Part shown: in pieces, positions 55,128 through 64,000 of the stretch | Layout of the letters: each line of letters begins with the position of its first letter | Position numbering within the stretch: position 1 is the first letter of the stretch | DNA from: Yersinia massiliensis | Lineage (GTDB): Bacteria > Pseudomonadota > Gammaproteobacteria > Enterobacterales > Enterobacteriaceae | DNA: 64,000 bases | Assembly: GCF_003048255.1 (NCBI RefSeq) | Contig: NZ_CP028487.1 | Location: 3,782,001-3,846,000 of the forward strand | Direction: 5' to 3' | The notes under the pieces: generated by a model | The model's database searches: none | What the model was told of the DNA's origin: nothing | Seen by the model: only the letters and a program-made list of their open reading frames with translations | Program-made: the position numbers and the translations under genes

Positions 55128-55766
55128 TTATCCCTCTATGGCCTGACGGCTGAGTAAACGCACACTCACACTGATACCCTGCGCCAACAGCCAATAACTG
55201 AGGATCAACAAGGTATAAGGCACGATGTAGGTATAGGTATTCGCCACTATCTGCCCGGTGGTCATGGTCAGTTCAGGCACGGTGATAATGGATGCCACCG
55301 CACTCTCTTTAATGGTCAAAATAAATTGGTTGCCCAGTAGCGGCAGGCTAAAACGCAAAGCTTGCGGCGTTTGGATGTGCCAAAAGCATTTCCACGCCGA
55401 GATATCATGTACTTGTGCCGCTTCTAACTGCCCTTGCCCGATGCTTTTCCAAGCGGTACGGAAGATCTCGCCAAAATAGGCAGAGCTGTAGATAGTCAGT
55501 GATAACACCGTGGCTTCAATGGCGGTTAACGTCACGCCAATCGCCGGCAGACCAAAGTAGAACACTGCCAGTTGCGCCAGATAAGGCGTGCCTCGGATAA
55601 TCCACACGTAAGTTCGCCACGGCCAATACAACCAAAGGTAATGTCGACATAGCGCCTGCAAAATAAACCCTGCGATAGCCCCAACGACGGCGGCACTCAT
55701 GCTGATACCCAGCGTGACGCCTAAAGCTCGGGCATAATCCGGCAAATAAAGGAAAAAATCGTTCAT
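55128..55766 (-). CDS. Polar-amino-acid-type ABC transporter permease, second
   Basis: This is an inner-membrane permease of the HisM/GlnP family, 212 residues with about five hydrophobic segments. The family motif is WIIRGTPYLAQLAVFYFGLP, and the ATPase-contact loop is the EAAQVHDISAWKCFWHIQTPQAL region. AAGGAGAG precedes the ATG, which overlaps the stop of the upstream permease (ATGA). It forms a heterodimer with that permease. Confidence 0.9.
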   Translation of the reverse strand: MNDFFLYLPDYARALGVTLGISMSAAVVGAIAGFILQALCRHYLWLYWPWRTYVWIIRGTPYLAQLAVFYFGLPAIGVTLTAIEATVLSLTIYSSAYFGEIFRTAWKSIGQGQLEAAQVHDISAWKCFWHIQTPQALRFSLPLLGNQFILTIKESAVASIITVPELTMTTGQIVANTYTYIVPYTLLILSYWLLAQGISVSVRLLSRQAIEG

Positions 55767-56422
55767 CGGCTCTCCTTATGCCAGCGCCGTTCAACATAGC
55801 TACCGAGCAGTGCCAACAAGCTGGTCAGCACCAAATACGACAGTGCAATGGCGATATACACCTCTAATGGCCGATAAGTCGCCGAGGCTAATTGCTGTCC
55901 CACTCGCATCAAATCGGTTATGGCTATCACCGACACCACGGCAGAGGCTTTAATCACGTCAATTAATTCTGAAATCAATGACGGCAACGTTAAGCGCAGC
56001 ACTTGTGGGATCTGGATATGCCATAGCGTCTGGCGCGCACTTAATCCGCACATGGCCGCCGCTTCTAGCTGCCCTGCGGGGATTGCCGCAAAGCCACTGC
56101 GTAAAATTTGTGATTGATAGGCGGCGGTATTGAGCGTCAGCGCCAATACCGCGGCAACATAACCCGGCAGTGATAACCCCAATTCGCCGGGCAGGTAGTA
56201 GCACAACAGCACCTGTGCCAGCACGGGGGTACCACGAAATAAGCTGATATAGACACGGGCGAATCCTCTGCTAAAGCGTGAGCGGCCACTTTCCATCCGG
56301 TCAATCACGACACCGATAAAAAAGCCAGCCACAATGGCAACGGCGCACAGCGAGGCAGTCGTTACCGCGCCGTCTATCAACATCGGCAGCCAGCCCGTCA
56401 GCAATTGAAAGAAATCCCCCAT
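55763..56422 (-). CDS. Polar-amino-acid-type ABC transporter permease, first
   Basis: This is a HisQ/GlnP-family permease of 219 residues with about five hydrophobic segments. The substrate-path motif is YISLFRGTPVLAQVLLCYY, and the ATPase-contact loop is the EAAAMCGLSARQTLWHIQIPQVLR region. It starts 11 bases after the binding-protein gene, with AAGAGG upstream, and overlaps the next permease by four bases. The tight packing argues for one transcript starting before the binding protein. Confidence 0.9.
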   Translation of the reverse strand: MGDFFQLLTGWLPMLIDGAVTTASLCAVAIVAGFFIGVVIDRMESGRSRFSRGFARVYISLFRGTPVLAQVLLCYYLPGELGLSLPGYVAAVLALTLNTAAYQSQILRSGFAAIPAGQLEAAAMCGLSARQTLWHIQIPQVLRLTLPSLISELIDVIKASAVVSVIAITDLMRVGQQLASATYRPLEVYIAIALSYLVLTSLLALLGSYVERRWHKESR

Positions 56423-56433
56423 CGTCTTACCTC

Positions 56434-57291
56434 TTACAAGCTAGGTGCTGGCATCTGATCAGCGGGGACATCCATCACGAACCCAAACCATTTCTGCTGT
56501 AACGCTTTCATGGTGCCGTCACGGTTGGCCTCACTGATACCGTCGCTGAACAGTTTGACTAACGTAGCGCTGTCATCACCTTGACGCCCGACCCAGCCAA
56601 AATAGGTGGTTGGCCCTAACATCGGTTTCAGCGTGGTAAAGACGCCCGGACGGGTTTTGATTAAGGGGCCAAGGTTGGCGAGTGATTGAGCGACGCCATC
56701 CAAGCGTTTGTTGGCTAAATCGGCATAAGCCTCATCGAAAGAGACGTACTGTTTGATCTCTTTGATACCGGGCTTGCCGCTGGCTTTCAGTTTTTCATCG
56801 AACGCTTGTAGCACTTGGAGTTGGCCGGAACCCGCTTGCGATCCCACCACTTTGCCACTCAGGTCTTCGAGGGTGTTGATCGTGCTATCGTTCTCACGTT
56901 TAAGCAGCGCGACCGTTGATTCGGCGATCGGCACCGTAAAAGCAAAGTGGTCCATGCGCTGCTTATTCACGGTGACCGCAGTCACCACAAAATCGAATTT
57001 TTTGGCATCCAAACCGGGCAAGATGCCTTGGAAAGGCAGGTCGAGCTGTTTGACCTCCACACCCGGCAGATTCTTGCTCAAGATATGATTCATTAAATCA
57101 ACGTCATAACCCACTATCTTGCCATTCTCTACCGATTCAAAGGGTGCATAACGCGCTTCAGTGGCGATCGTTATCGCCTTATCCGCTTTAATGCGATCCA
57201 ATAAATCCGCGCTATGCGCACTGGCAGAGAAAACGCTGGCAACACAAAGCATTGCCCAGCACAGAGGTATCGCCTGTTTATGTCGTGTCAT
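56434..57291 (-). CDS. Polar-amino-acid-type periplasmic binding protein
   Basis: This is the receptor of the importer, 285 residues. The signal peptide (MTRHKQAIPL to SASAHSA) ends near residue 27; the mature part begins DLLDRIKADKAITIATEARYAPFE, typical of family 3 binding proteins. Later blocks are VGYDVDLMNHIL, FDFVVTAVTVNKQRM and VVGSQAGSGQLQ. The ATG at 57291 has AGGGCGG upstream; an in-frame start 78 bases earlier would precede the signal and is rejected. It is first in the operon. The ligand may be an N-carbamoyl amino acid, given the hydrolase encoded downstream. Confidence 0.88.
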   Translation of the reverse strand: MTRHKQAIPLCWAMLCVASVFSASAHSADLLDRIKADKAITIATEARYAPFESVENGKIVGYDVDLMNHILSKNLPGVEVKQLDLPFQGILPGLDAKKFDFVVTAVTVNKQRMDHFAFTVPIAESTVALLKRENDSTINTLEDLSGKVVGSQAGSGQLQVLQAFDEKLKASGKPGIKEIKQYVSFDEAYADLANKRLDGVAQSLANLGPLIKTRPGVFTTLKPMLGPTTYFGWVGRQGDDSATLVKLFSDGISEANRDGTMKALQQKWFGFVMDVPADQMPAPSL

Positions 57292-57708
57292 GATTGCCGC
57301 CCTATTTAAAGTGGTGTGAAGTGCATTCAAGTAACTTGAATGTAATGACATAAGCATGAACTGTGCCATTCACAAAAAAGTGAACAGCAAAATAAAATGA
57401 ACGCGGATAACACACTGTTATCGCTGCGCTATTTATGATGAATGGTGTGATGGCAACAATGAGAAAGGCGAGGGGATGACAGGAAAGTCAATTAATGTGA
57501 TGCCTGCTTATCGGCTTCACGCACAGTAAAAGTGCAAAATTGCGCGCTTACTGTGCAGCCTAATAATTGATGAGGCCATTAAGCTTGGGGATAAAACCGG
57601 GAAGGAAAAAGCGAGCACAGGTTGATTTTAAATAACGGTGTACTTTTATTTTAAATAATGCTGCCAGTCAGGGTTGACCGGCAGCCACGCGATTGATATC
57701 CGCAAAAA
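57292..57708 (-). promoter_or_regulatory. Control region of the amino-acid-type ABC and hydrolase operon
   Basis: This 417-bp region lies before the binding-protein gene and after dsdA. A 19-bp palindrome, CATTCAAGT-A-ACTTGAATG, lies at 57324-57342 within the expected leader. Tandem TGAAC motifs lie at 57381 and 57398, 17 bases apart. The second sits in AAAATAAAATGAACG, which resembles the PuuR box as I remember it. TTCAC and GTGAA also pair at 57369-57384. I see no gene. Confidence 0.5.
57660..57685 (-). terminator. Hairpin after dsdA
   Basis: GCTGCC and GGCAGC, with GTCA and TGAC inside, make a strong stem with one mismatch. On the minus strand an AT-rich tract (ATTATTTAAAAT) follows. It probably ends the dsdXA transcript. 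Confidence 0.6.
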
Positions 57709-59040
57709 TCAGATCTTGGCGGCAGCGAGATATTTCGCCATCTCTTCAGCAGGCACCATTCCTCCGCCGGTCGCCCAAACCAGATGGGTCGCGTTTTGCA
57801 TTTTCTCGGCGCTCAGGTGATGACGGCCCAAATAATCCGCATTGGCGCTGACCCTTGCCGGGCCCGGCATACCGGCTAATGCCGATGGCTCCAATTGGAT
57901 ACCCTCGTGTCGGTTAAGTAACCCGAGTAAGTCATACATTTCGGCATCACTTAAGGTGTAGAAACCTTCCAGCAAACGTGCCATTGCACGGCCAACAAAA
58001 CCCGATGCGCGGCCAACAGCCAAACCATCGGCGGCGGTCATATTATCAATCCCGATATCTTGTACAGAAATTTCATCATGCAGGCCGGTATAGACCCCCA
58101 ATAACATGCACGGCGAGTGCGTCGGCTCGGCAAAAATACAGTGAACATGGTCGCCAAAGGCCAGCTTCAACCCGAAAGCAACACCGCCGGGGCCGCCCCC
58201 AACCCCACAAGGAAGGTAGACAAATAAGGGATGATTTTCATCAACCAAGATTTGTTGTTCGGCAAACTGCTTTTTCAAGCGATTGCCGGCCACTGAATAG
58301 CCCAAGAATAAGGTGTGCGAGTTTTCATCGTCGATAAAGAAGCATTTCGGGTCAGATTCTGCCTGCTTGCGCCCTTGTGCCACGGCGACGCCATAGTCCT
58401 GCGCATACTCCACCACATTCACGCCGTGTTCACGCAGTTTACGTTTTTTCCATTCTCGGGCATCCGCTGACATATGCACGCTGACACTGAACCCCAATTT
58501 GGCACTCATGATGCCAATCGACATGCCCAAATTACCGGTAGATCCGACGGCAATGCTGTACTGGCTAAAGAACTGGCGGAAATCATCGGAAAACAGTTTG
58601 CTGTAGTCATCGGTTTCCACCAATAAACCGGCCTGTAACGCCAGTTTTTCAGCATGCGTTAAGACTTCATAAATACCGCCACGGGCTTTAATCGAGCCGG
58701 AAATAGGCAAATGGCTGTCTAGCTTTAACAGCAAGCGGCCGGTAATAGCCACCCCGTAGCGCTGTTGCAGCGCTTGCTGCATGGCAGGTATTGCGACAAT
58801 ATCAGACTCGATAATGCCTTGGGTCTTTTGCGTCTCGACAAAGGCTTGGCATAAATAAGGAGCAAAGCGTTGTAACCGAGCCTCGGCATCGTCAACATCC
58901 TGTCGCAATAATCCGACGTAAGGTAAGCCGACTTCAACCGTGGTAGCTTGCGGGTTAAACCAGGATACCTCTTCTAAATTGATAAGCTTTTTGACCAAAG
59001 GATAATCGGTAATTAATTTATCAATTTCAGTGCTTTTCAT
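57709..59040 (-). CDS. dsdA: D-serine dehydratase
   Basis: This PLP enzyme converts D-serine to pyruvate and ammonia, detoxifying it and allowing its use as a nutrient. It has 443 residues against 442 in E. coli. The PLP lysine is K118 in [13 protein letters not shown], the same number as in E. coli. The phosphate-binding loops [12 protein letters not shown] and [18 protein letters not shown] and the C-terminal WATGGGMVP are conserved. The ATG at 59040 matches the E. coli N-terminus and has AGAGAC upstream. An ATG at 59061 overlapping the dsdX stop would add seven residues but lacks a binding site. Confidence 0.95.
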   Translation of the reverse strand: MKSTEIDKLITDYPLVKKLINLEEVSWFNPQATTVEVGLPYVGLLRQDVDDAEARLQRFAPYLCQAFVETQKTQGIIESDIVAIPAMQQALQQRYGVAITGRLLLKLDSHLPISGSIKARGGIYEVLTHAEKLALQAGLLVETDDYSKLFSDDFRQFFSQYSIAVGSTGNLGMSIGIMSAKLGFSVSVHMSADAREWKKRKLREHGVNVVEYAQDYGVAVAQGRKQAESDPKCFFIDDENSHTLFLGYSVAGNRLKKQFAEQQILVDENHPLFVYLPCGVGGGPGGVAFGLKLAFGDHVHCIFAEPTHSPCMLLGVYTGLHDEISVQDIGIDNMTAADGLAVGRASGFVGRAMARLLEGFYTLSDAEMYDLLGLLNRHEGIQLEPSALAGMPGPARVSANADYLGRHHLSAEKMQNATHLVWATGGGMVPAEEMAKYLAAAKI

Positions 59041-59057
59041 AGAATGTCTCTTTTCAA

Positions 59058-60395
59058 TCATATGATGTAAGAAAGTAGGAAAGTCGTCCCTAAGGCAATC
59101 ACCGACGCGATAAAGGTCGCGGTCGTATAATATTTGAATGTTTCACTCAACGTCGCACCACAGTATTGCTTAACCAGCCAAAAGAGTGAGTCAGTGACAA
59201 TGGTGAAACCAATGGCGCCAGAGCCAATCGCCAGTGTAATAATTTCAGGGCTGACGTTGGGGTACATCGGTAATATCGGTGAAACAATGGCGGTTGCGCC
59301 CATCATCGCCACCGTCGCCGAACCCACCGCAGCATGGAGTATCAGTGCCACCAGCCATGCGAGTAAAATCGGGTGCATATCCAAGTTAGACAAAATCACG
59401 GCCAGTGAATCCGCCAAGCCGCTGGCTTTTAAGATGCCGTTAAAGGCCCCACCGGCACCGATGATTAACAGAATATTGGCGATAGAAGAAAAGCCTTCTT
59501 CTGTTTTCGCCAGCAGTGTTCCCATGCCCATATTCTGCCGAATACCCAAGGTGTAATAAGCCACAAACACCGCGATAAACATGGCCGTAATCGGATTGCC
59601 GATAAACTCGAAGAATGAATAAAGCGTCGTGCCTTTAGTCATATTCAGCTCTGCGGCGGTCTTCATTAACATCAAAACAATCGGCAGCAATATCGTGAAT
59701 AAGGTGGCTTTCAGGGACGGTAATTCATCCTCATGGCGCACTTTCAGTTCAGAAAAAGCGGGCGGCACCACTTTAAAGGGCAAGCGTTTACCGACAATAC
59801 GCAGGAACAACGGCCCACCGATTAATGAAGCGGCTAATCCCACCACCAACCCATACACAATAACGGTGCCGACATCCGCCCCAAGTGTATTAGTGACATA
59901 CATGGCAGCCGGATGAGGCGGCACCACGCAATGAACCGCCATCAAAGCGGTACACAGCGGGATAGCCAATTTCAGCAACGAGGTATTGGTTTTTCTGGCG
60001 ATGGAGAAGGCTAATGGAATCAATAAGACCACGCCCACTTCGACAAAAAGAGTAATACCGCAGATTAATCCGACCAGCACCATGGTGACATCAGGTGATA
60101 GCCAGCGGCAACGCTGTAAGGTGATACCGATGCGTTCTGCCGCGCCGGAGACCTCCATCATTTTCCCTAAAATCGTCCCCAGTCCAATGACTGCGGCTAA
60201 GAAACCTAATGTGCCGCCTATGCCGCCTTCAATGGCATTCACCATCTCCAACGGATTCATTCCCATCAATAGCCCGACGTAAAAACTGGCTAATAACAGT
60301 GCGAGGAAAGGATGTATTTTCAGTTTTACGATGGTGAAAATAATAATAATGATGCTCGTTAATAACGTCCCCACTACCCATATTTGTGAGTCCAT
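59058..60395 (-). CDS. dsdX: D-serine transporter of the GntP family
   Basis: This is a proton-coupled importer of D-serine in the gluconate-permease family, 445 residues like E. coli DsdX, with twelve or more hydrophobic segments. Family blocks are [45 protein letters not shown] and [21 protein letters not shown]. The ATG at 60395 is chosen over a TTG two codons earlier, since AGAGG then lies at a normal distance. It is first in dsdXA and divergent from dsdC. Confidence 0.94.
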   Translation of the reverse strand: MDSQIWVVGTLLTSIIIIIFTIVKLKIHPFLALLLASFYVGLLMGMNPLEMVNAIEGGIGGTLGFLAAVIGLGTILGKMMEVSGAAERIGITLQRCRWLSPDVTMVLVGLICGITLFVEVGVVLLIPLAFSIARKTNTSLLKLAIPLCTALMAVHCVVPPHPAAMYVTNTLGADVGTVIVYGLVVGLAASLIGGPLFLRIVGKRLPFKVVPPAFSELKVRHEDELPSLKATLFTILLPIVLMLMKTAAELNMTKGTTLYSFFEFIGNPITAMFIAVFVAYYTLGIRQNMGMGTLLAKTEEGFSSIANILLIIGAGGAFNGILKASGLADSLAVILSNLDMHPILLAWLVALILHAAVGSATVAMMGATAIVSPILPMYPNVSPEIITLAIGSGAIGFTIVTDSLFWLVKQYCGATLSETFKYYTTATFIASVIALGTTFLLSYII

Positions 60396-60530
60396 AGCCA
60401 ACCTCTTCTAATAATAAGTTCTGTCCATATTGAATAAGAATTGGCCGATGCTGACAAATGATATAAAACGCCCGTTAGATGATCCAGATTGAATCAAACG
60501 TGTAATATTCGTCATAGTTTTGTCATTAAG

Positions 60531-60546
60531 TCTGATTTGCATCACA
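60531..60546 (-). promoter_or_regulatory. CRP-like site between dsdX and dsdC
   Basis: TCTGA-TTTGCA-TCACA matches the CRP consensus at 9 of 10 positions. It lies 136 bases before dsdX. In E. coli dsdXA needs both DsdC and CRP. Confidence 0.6.
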
Positions 60547-60623
60547 CTGACTCACCCTAATGACAGATTTTATGGCTGACTGCAGTATGCTATTGGCTCG
60601 TATTGATTGCCCGAGTGAGCGCT

Positions 60624-61565
60624 ATGTACCCAGAAAAAAGCTATATCACCCGCAATAAATTGTTGAATGGCTATCAACTTTCTAAGCTCTATACCTTTGA
60701 AATTGCGGCGCGGCATAGCTCATTTGCACTGGCTGCCGACGAGCTATCAATCAGTCCCAGTGCCGTTAGCCACCGCATCAATAGCCTCGAAGAAGAATTA
60801 GGCTTCAAGCTGTTCCAGCGATTTCATCGTAAAGTGACGCTAACCAGCGAAGGGGAGCGGGTATTTTGGGTATTGAAATCCTCACTGGAATACCTGAATC
60901 AGGAAATATTGGAGATCAAGAATCAGGAGCTGTCGGGCACCCTGACCGTCTATTCTCGCCCCTCCATTGCCCAGTGCTGGCTGGTACCTAAATTGGCCGA
61001 TTTCGCCCAGCACTACCCTGCCATCAGTTTGAATATTCTCACCGGCAATGAGAACGTCAACTTCCAAGGCGGCGGCATTGATTTAGCGATCTATTTTGAC
61101 GATAAAACGCCAGAGAAATTGTCCTATCAGCATCTAATGGATGAATCGATGGTGCCGGTCTGTAGCCCAGAATATGCAGAAAAACATCAGCTTCATGGCA
61201 ACCTGATCAATCTACGACAATGCACCTTGCTGCATGACCGCCAAGCTTGGAGTTATGATTCCGATAGCAGTGAGTGGAATACATGGAGCCAGCAAGTGGG
61301 TTTTGATATCGATCCTTTGCAGCGCAGTATGGGGTTTGATCGCTCCGATTTGGCGATCATTGCAGCCATTAATCATGTTGGCGTTGCTATGGGGCGTAAG
61401 AGGTTGGTGACCAAACGGCTGGAGAATCAAGAGTTGATTATGCCGTTCCCCGGAATGGAAATCAGATGTGAGCAGCGTTATTACATCTCCACCCTGTCTG
61501 ACCGGCAATGGCCGAAAATTAATGCGTTTATCCAGTGGCTCAAGAAGATGGCGCAAGAGAATTGA
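60624..61565 (+). CDS. dsdC: LysR-family activator of the D-serine genes
   Basis: This LysR-type regulator has 313 residues (E. coli DsdC 311). The N-terminal helix-turn-helix region FEIAARHSSFALAADELSIS, PSAVSHRINSLEEELGFKLF is nearly the same as in DsdC. The effector domain has SRPSIAQCWLVPKLADF, ILTGNENVNFQGGGIDLAIYFDD and FDRSDLAIIAAINHVGVAMGRKRLV. The ATG at 60624 fits the E. coli start; an upstream start lacks a match. It is divergent from dsdXA, which it should activate with D-serine. Confidence 0.94.
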   Translation: MYPEKSYITRNKLLNGYQLSKLYTFEIAARHSSFALAADELSISPSAVSHRINSLEEELGFKLFQRFHRKVTLTSEGERVFWVLKSSLEYLNQEILEIKNQELSGTLTVYSRPSIAQCWLVPKLADFAQHYPAISLNILTGNENVNFQGGGIDLAIYFDDKTPEKLSYQHLMDESMVPVCSPEYAEKHQLHGNLINLRQCTLLHDRQAWSYDSDSSEWNTWSQQVGFDIDPLQRSMGFDRSDLAIIAAINHVGVAMGRKRLVTKRLENQELIMPFPGMEIRCEQRYYISTLSDRQWPKINAFIQWLKKMAQEN

Positions 61566-61786
61566 GCAAGAAGCGCTTCCTGTCCAATTGCCCAGACGGC
61601 CAACAAACACCGATGACTCGATCGGGAACGGTGAGGACAGGCAGAAGAGTAAAGCGTCCGCGCCAAGGATGGCGCGGCTCGAGCCTCCATGGATGGATTC
61701 ACGGCGTCTTTACGATCTGCTTGTCCTCTCCGCAATGAGCACCTTGTCAGCTATCTCAAGCGCTTCCTATTAGAAGCGCCTGAGCA
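61566..61786. repeat. Hairpin-rich intergenic element, possible Yersinia repeat
   Basis: The 221 bases between dsdC and the convergent ABC operon hold two strong hairpins. CCGCGCC-AAGGAT-GGCGCGG lies at 61658-61677 and GCGCTTC-CTATTA-GAAGCGC at 61760-61779. A third copy of the AAGCGCTTCC arm lies at 61571-61580, near the other edge. The middle text (CGAGCCTCCATGGATGG, CACGGCGTCTTTACGATCTG) reminds me of conserved intergenic repeats that give spurious short reading frames in Yersinia genomes. I cannot confirm that without a search. Confidence 0.45.
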
Positions 61787-62578
<792 letters not shown>

Positions 62579-62588
62579 AGCAGGCTCC

Positions 62589-63464
62589 TTAACCATTCAT
62601 CCAAGCGGGATCACGCACCATCACAGGCAAGCGATCTCGGCGATTATTCAGATCAGGCAATGCGTTGAGCAAGCCACGGGTATAGGGGTGCTGCGCATTA
62701 TCGAGGTCACAAGCCGCAATGGACTCCACCACTCGTCCGGCATACATCACCAGCACGCGATCGCAGAAGCTGCGCACGAGGTTGATATCATGGCTGATAA
62801 AAATCAGCCCCAGACCGCGCTCCTGCACCAAATCATCCAGCATCGCCAACACTTGTAAGCGTACCGAGACATCAAGCGCGGACGTTGGCTCATCGGCAAT
62901 CACCATTTCTGGGCCCGTGATCAACATCATGGCGATCATGATGCGCTGCCCTTGCCCACCGGAGACTTCATGGGGATAGAGATGATAGACCCGTTGCGGC
63001 TGGCGGATACGCACCACCTCAAACATGGATAACACTCGCTCCCGCGCCTCTTGGCGTGAGACTTTATGGTGGGCCAAATAGGCTTCCGCTACCTGATCAC
63101 CGACACACACCACCGGATTCAATGAGTATTTCGGATCTTGCATAATCATCGACATCCGTTTGCCACGTACCTCACGCATTTTGGCTTCGCTGGCGCGCAA
63201 TAAATCCACTTCAGCAAAACGTAGCGTGTTGGCCTGTATTTGCGCGCTGTTTGGATGTAGCTTGAGTAACGCTCTGCCGACGGTGGATTTACCTGAGCCG
63301 GATTCTCCGACGATGGCGAGCTTCTCTTTGCCCAGTGCAAAGGAGACACCGCGCACCGCATCCGTCACCTGTTTACCATTGACGAAGCTGACCCGCAGGT
63401 CGTCCACTTCCAGCAAGGGCACTGCTTTATTCTGTTCTGGGATCGAGGATGTCACGTAGGCCAT
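62589..63464 (-). CDS. Peptide/nickel-type ABC transporter ATPase (DppD/OppD type)
   Basis: This is the partner ATPase, 291 residues. It has Walker A GESGSGKST, Q-loop MIMQDPKYSLNPVVCVGDQV, signature VSGGQGQRIMIAMML (a variant of LSGGQ) and Walker B MVIADEPTSALDVSVR. The C-terminal HPYTRGLLNALPDLNNRRDRL follows the family pattern for ligand-specific transporters. It overlaps the permease gene upstream by 38 bases. With the other ATPase it forms the heterodimeric motor. Nickel, opine-metallophore and peptide systems share this arrangement. Confidence 0.9.
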   Translation of the reverse strand: MAYVTSSIPEQNKAVPLLEVDDLRVSFVNGKQVTDAVRGVSFALGKEKLAIVGESGSGKSTVGRALLKLHPNSAQIQANTLRFAEVDLLRASEAKMREVRGKRMSMIMQDPKYSLNPVVCVGDQVAEAYLAHHKVSRQEARERVLSMFEVVRIRQPQRVYHLYPHEVSGGQGQRIMIAMMLITGPEMVIADEPTSALDVSVRLQVLAMLDDLVQERGLGLIFISHDINLVRSFCDRVLVMYAGRVVESIAACDLDNAQHPYTRGLLNALPDLNNRRDRLPVMVRDPAWMNG

Positions 63465-64000
63465 CTCCTAGGAAGTTAAACGCCAGACTGTTGAGCAAAA
63501 TCGCCAAACCGGGGATAGTCACCAGCCACCAGCACTCCATCATGTAACGTCGGCCACTGGAGATCATCGCCCCCCATTCTGGGTCCGGTGGCTGCGAACC
63601 TAAGCCGAGGAACCCCAAACCCGCCGCCGTCAAAATGATACCGGCCATATTCATGGTGATGCGGATGATCACCGAGGGCAGGCACAGCGGCACGATGTGA
63701 CGGGACAAAATACGCAGTGGCGAGGCACCTTGTAATTTCACCGCTGAGACAAAATCGGCGTTGCGTAATGAAAGGGTTTCAGCCCTTGCCAAACGGGCAA
63801 TGGGCGGCCACGCCGTCAAGGTGATCGCAATAACCACGTGCTCCAAACCGGGGCCTAAAGCTGCCACGAACGCCAGTGCCAGAACCAAGCTGGGGAAGGA
63901 GATAAAAATATCGGTGATACGCATCAGCACGCTATCGACTTTGCCGCCGAAATAGCCCGCGACCACGCCCAGTAATAGTCCGATGGGCCCCACGGTCACC
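63427..64000 (-). CDS. Peptide/nickel-type ABC transporter permease (DppC type), 5' part beyond window
   Basis: This is the 3' two-thirds of an inner-membrane permease; about 191 residues are visible and the reading frame runs off the right edge. The family loop SLRNADFVSAVKLQGASPLRILSRHIVPLCLPSV contacts the ATPases. LGFLGLGSQPPDPEWGAMISSGRRY and the ending FNFLGDGLRDILDPRTE are hallmarks of DppC/NikC proteins. The GTG near the edge is not a real start. The other permease and the binding-protein gene are expected to lie just outside the window. Confidence 0.9.
   Translation of the reverse strand, partial: VTVGPIGLLLGVVAGYFGGKVDSVLMRITDIFISFPSLVLALAFVAALGPGLEHVVIAITLTAWPPIARLARAETLSLRNADFVSAVKLQGASPLRILSRHIVPLCLPSVIIRITMNMAGIILTAAGLGFLGLGSQPPDPEWGAMISSGRRYMMECWWLVTIPGLAILLNSLAFNFLGDGLRDILDPRTE

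Noticed and set aside
61535..61738. 67-codon plus-strand open frame after dsdC
   Set aside because: It starts inside dsdC in another frame and runs through hairpins; it looks like a spurious frame of an intergenic repeat.

Overview
The window looks like chromosome of a Yersinia-like member of the Enterobacterales. The fuc, dms, dsd and fumarase proteins align closely with the Escherichia coli proteins as I remember them, but the mix of cassettes is not that of E. coli. The genus is an inference; no rRNA or other phylogenetic marker is present. I see no tRNA, rRNA, CRISPR array, phage or transposase gene. The window is a chain of nutrient-uptake and catabolic cassettes, most with their own regulator and recognisable control sites.

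Layout. (1) 1-7361, minus strand: sugar ABC importer (binding protein, DUF2291 lipoprotein, RbsA-type ATPase, RbsC-type permease), a split transketolase and an FGGY kinase cut by the window edge. This gene set matches the known D-apiose pathway type. (2) 7602-8277: a HigB/RelE-type toxin and an XRE antitoxin behind a perfect 18-bp palindrome. (3) 8294-12971, minus: dmsABC and dmsD, an anaerobic molybdoenzyme with its chaperone, with an FNR-like site upstream. (4) 13250-21776: complete L-fucose regulon, fucAO divergent from fucPIKUR, with two good CRP-like sites, a weaker third and five copies of a likely FucR operator. (5) 21854-31290: a second pentose regulon with an araD-type 4-epimerase, a DeoR regulator, a two-permease ABC importer, a UlaE-type 3-epimerase and a LyxK-type kinase. 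Together these would turn L-xylulose into D-xylulose 5-phosphate. (6) 31591-33234: class I fumarase.

(7) 33504-43154: an amide or urea nitrogen-scavenging operon. It holds a Urt-type ABC importer, formamidase, an AmiC/AmiR sensor and antiterminator pair, and a double nitrilase whose second half has lost two of its three catalytic residues. A strong promoter is followed by a leader terminator, which is what AmiR-type control needs. (8) 43248-48675: a SorC-family regulator with three palindromic operators, a mannose/sorbose-family PTS (IIA, IIB, IIC, IID) and a SorE-like reductase; no sorD-like gene is present. (9) 48734-51593: an ArsR-type regulator divergent from a full-length EF-G gene that lies outside the str operon. 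(10) 51683-57291, minus: amino-acid-type ABC importer, M20 carbamoyl-amino-acid/allantoate hydrolase, DUF1989 protein and a cupin-XRE regulator. (11) 57709-61565: dsdXA and dsdC for D-serine. (12) 61787-64000, minus: two ATPases and the 3' part of a permease of a peptide/nickel-type ABC importer.

Common design. Imported sugars are phosphorylated by FGGY kinases (three in the window) or by the PTS and feed the pentose-phosphate pathway or glycolysis. Nitrogen compounds are imported and hydrolysed to ammonia. CRP-like sites precede the fuc, second pentose and dsd units. Hairpins follow three of the four binding-protein genes that lead or begin ABC operons, as expected where the binding protein must be made in excess.
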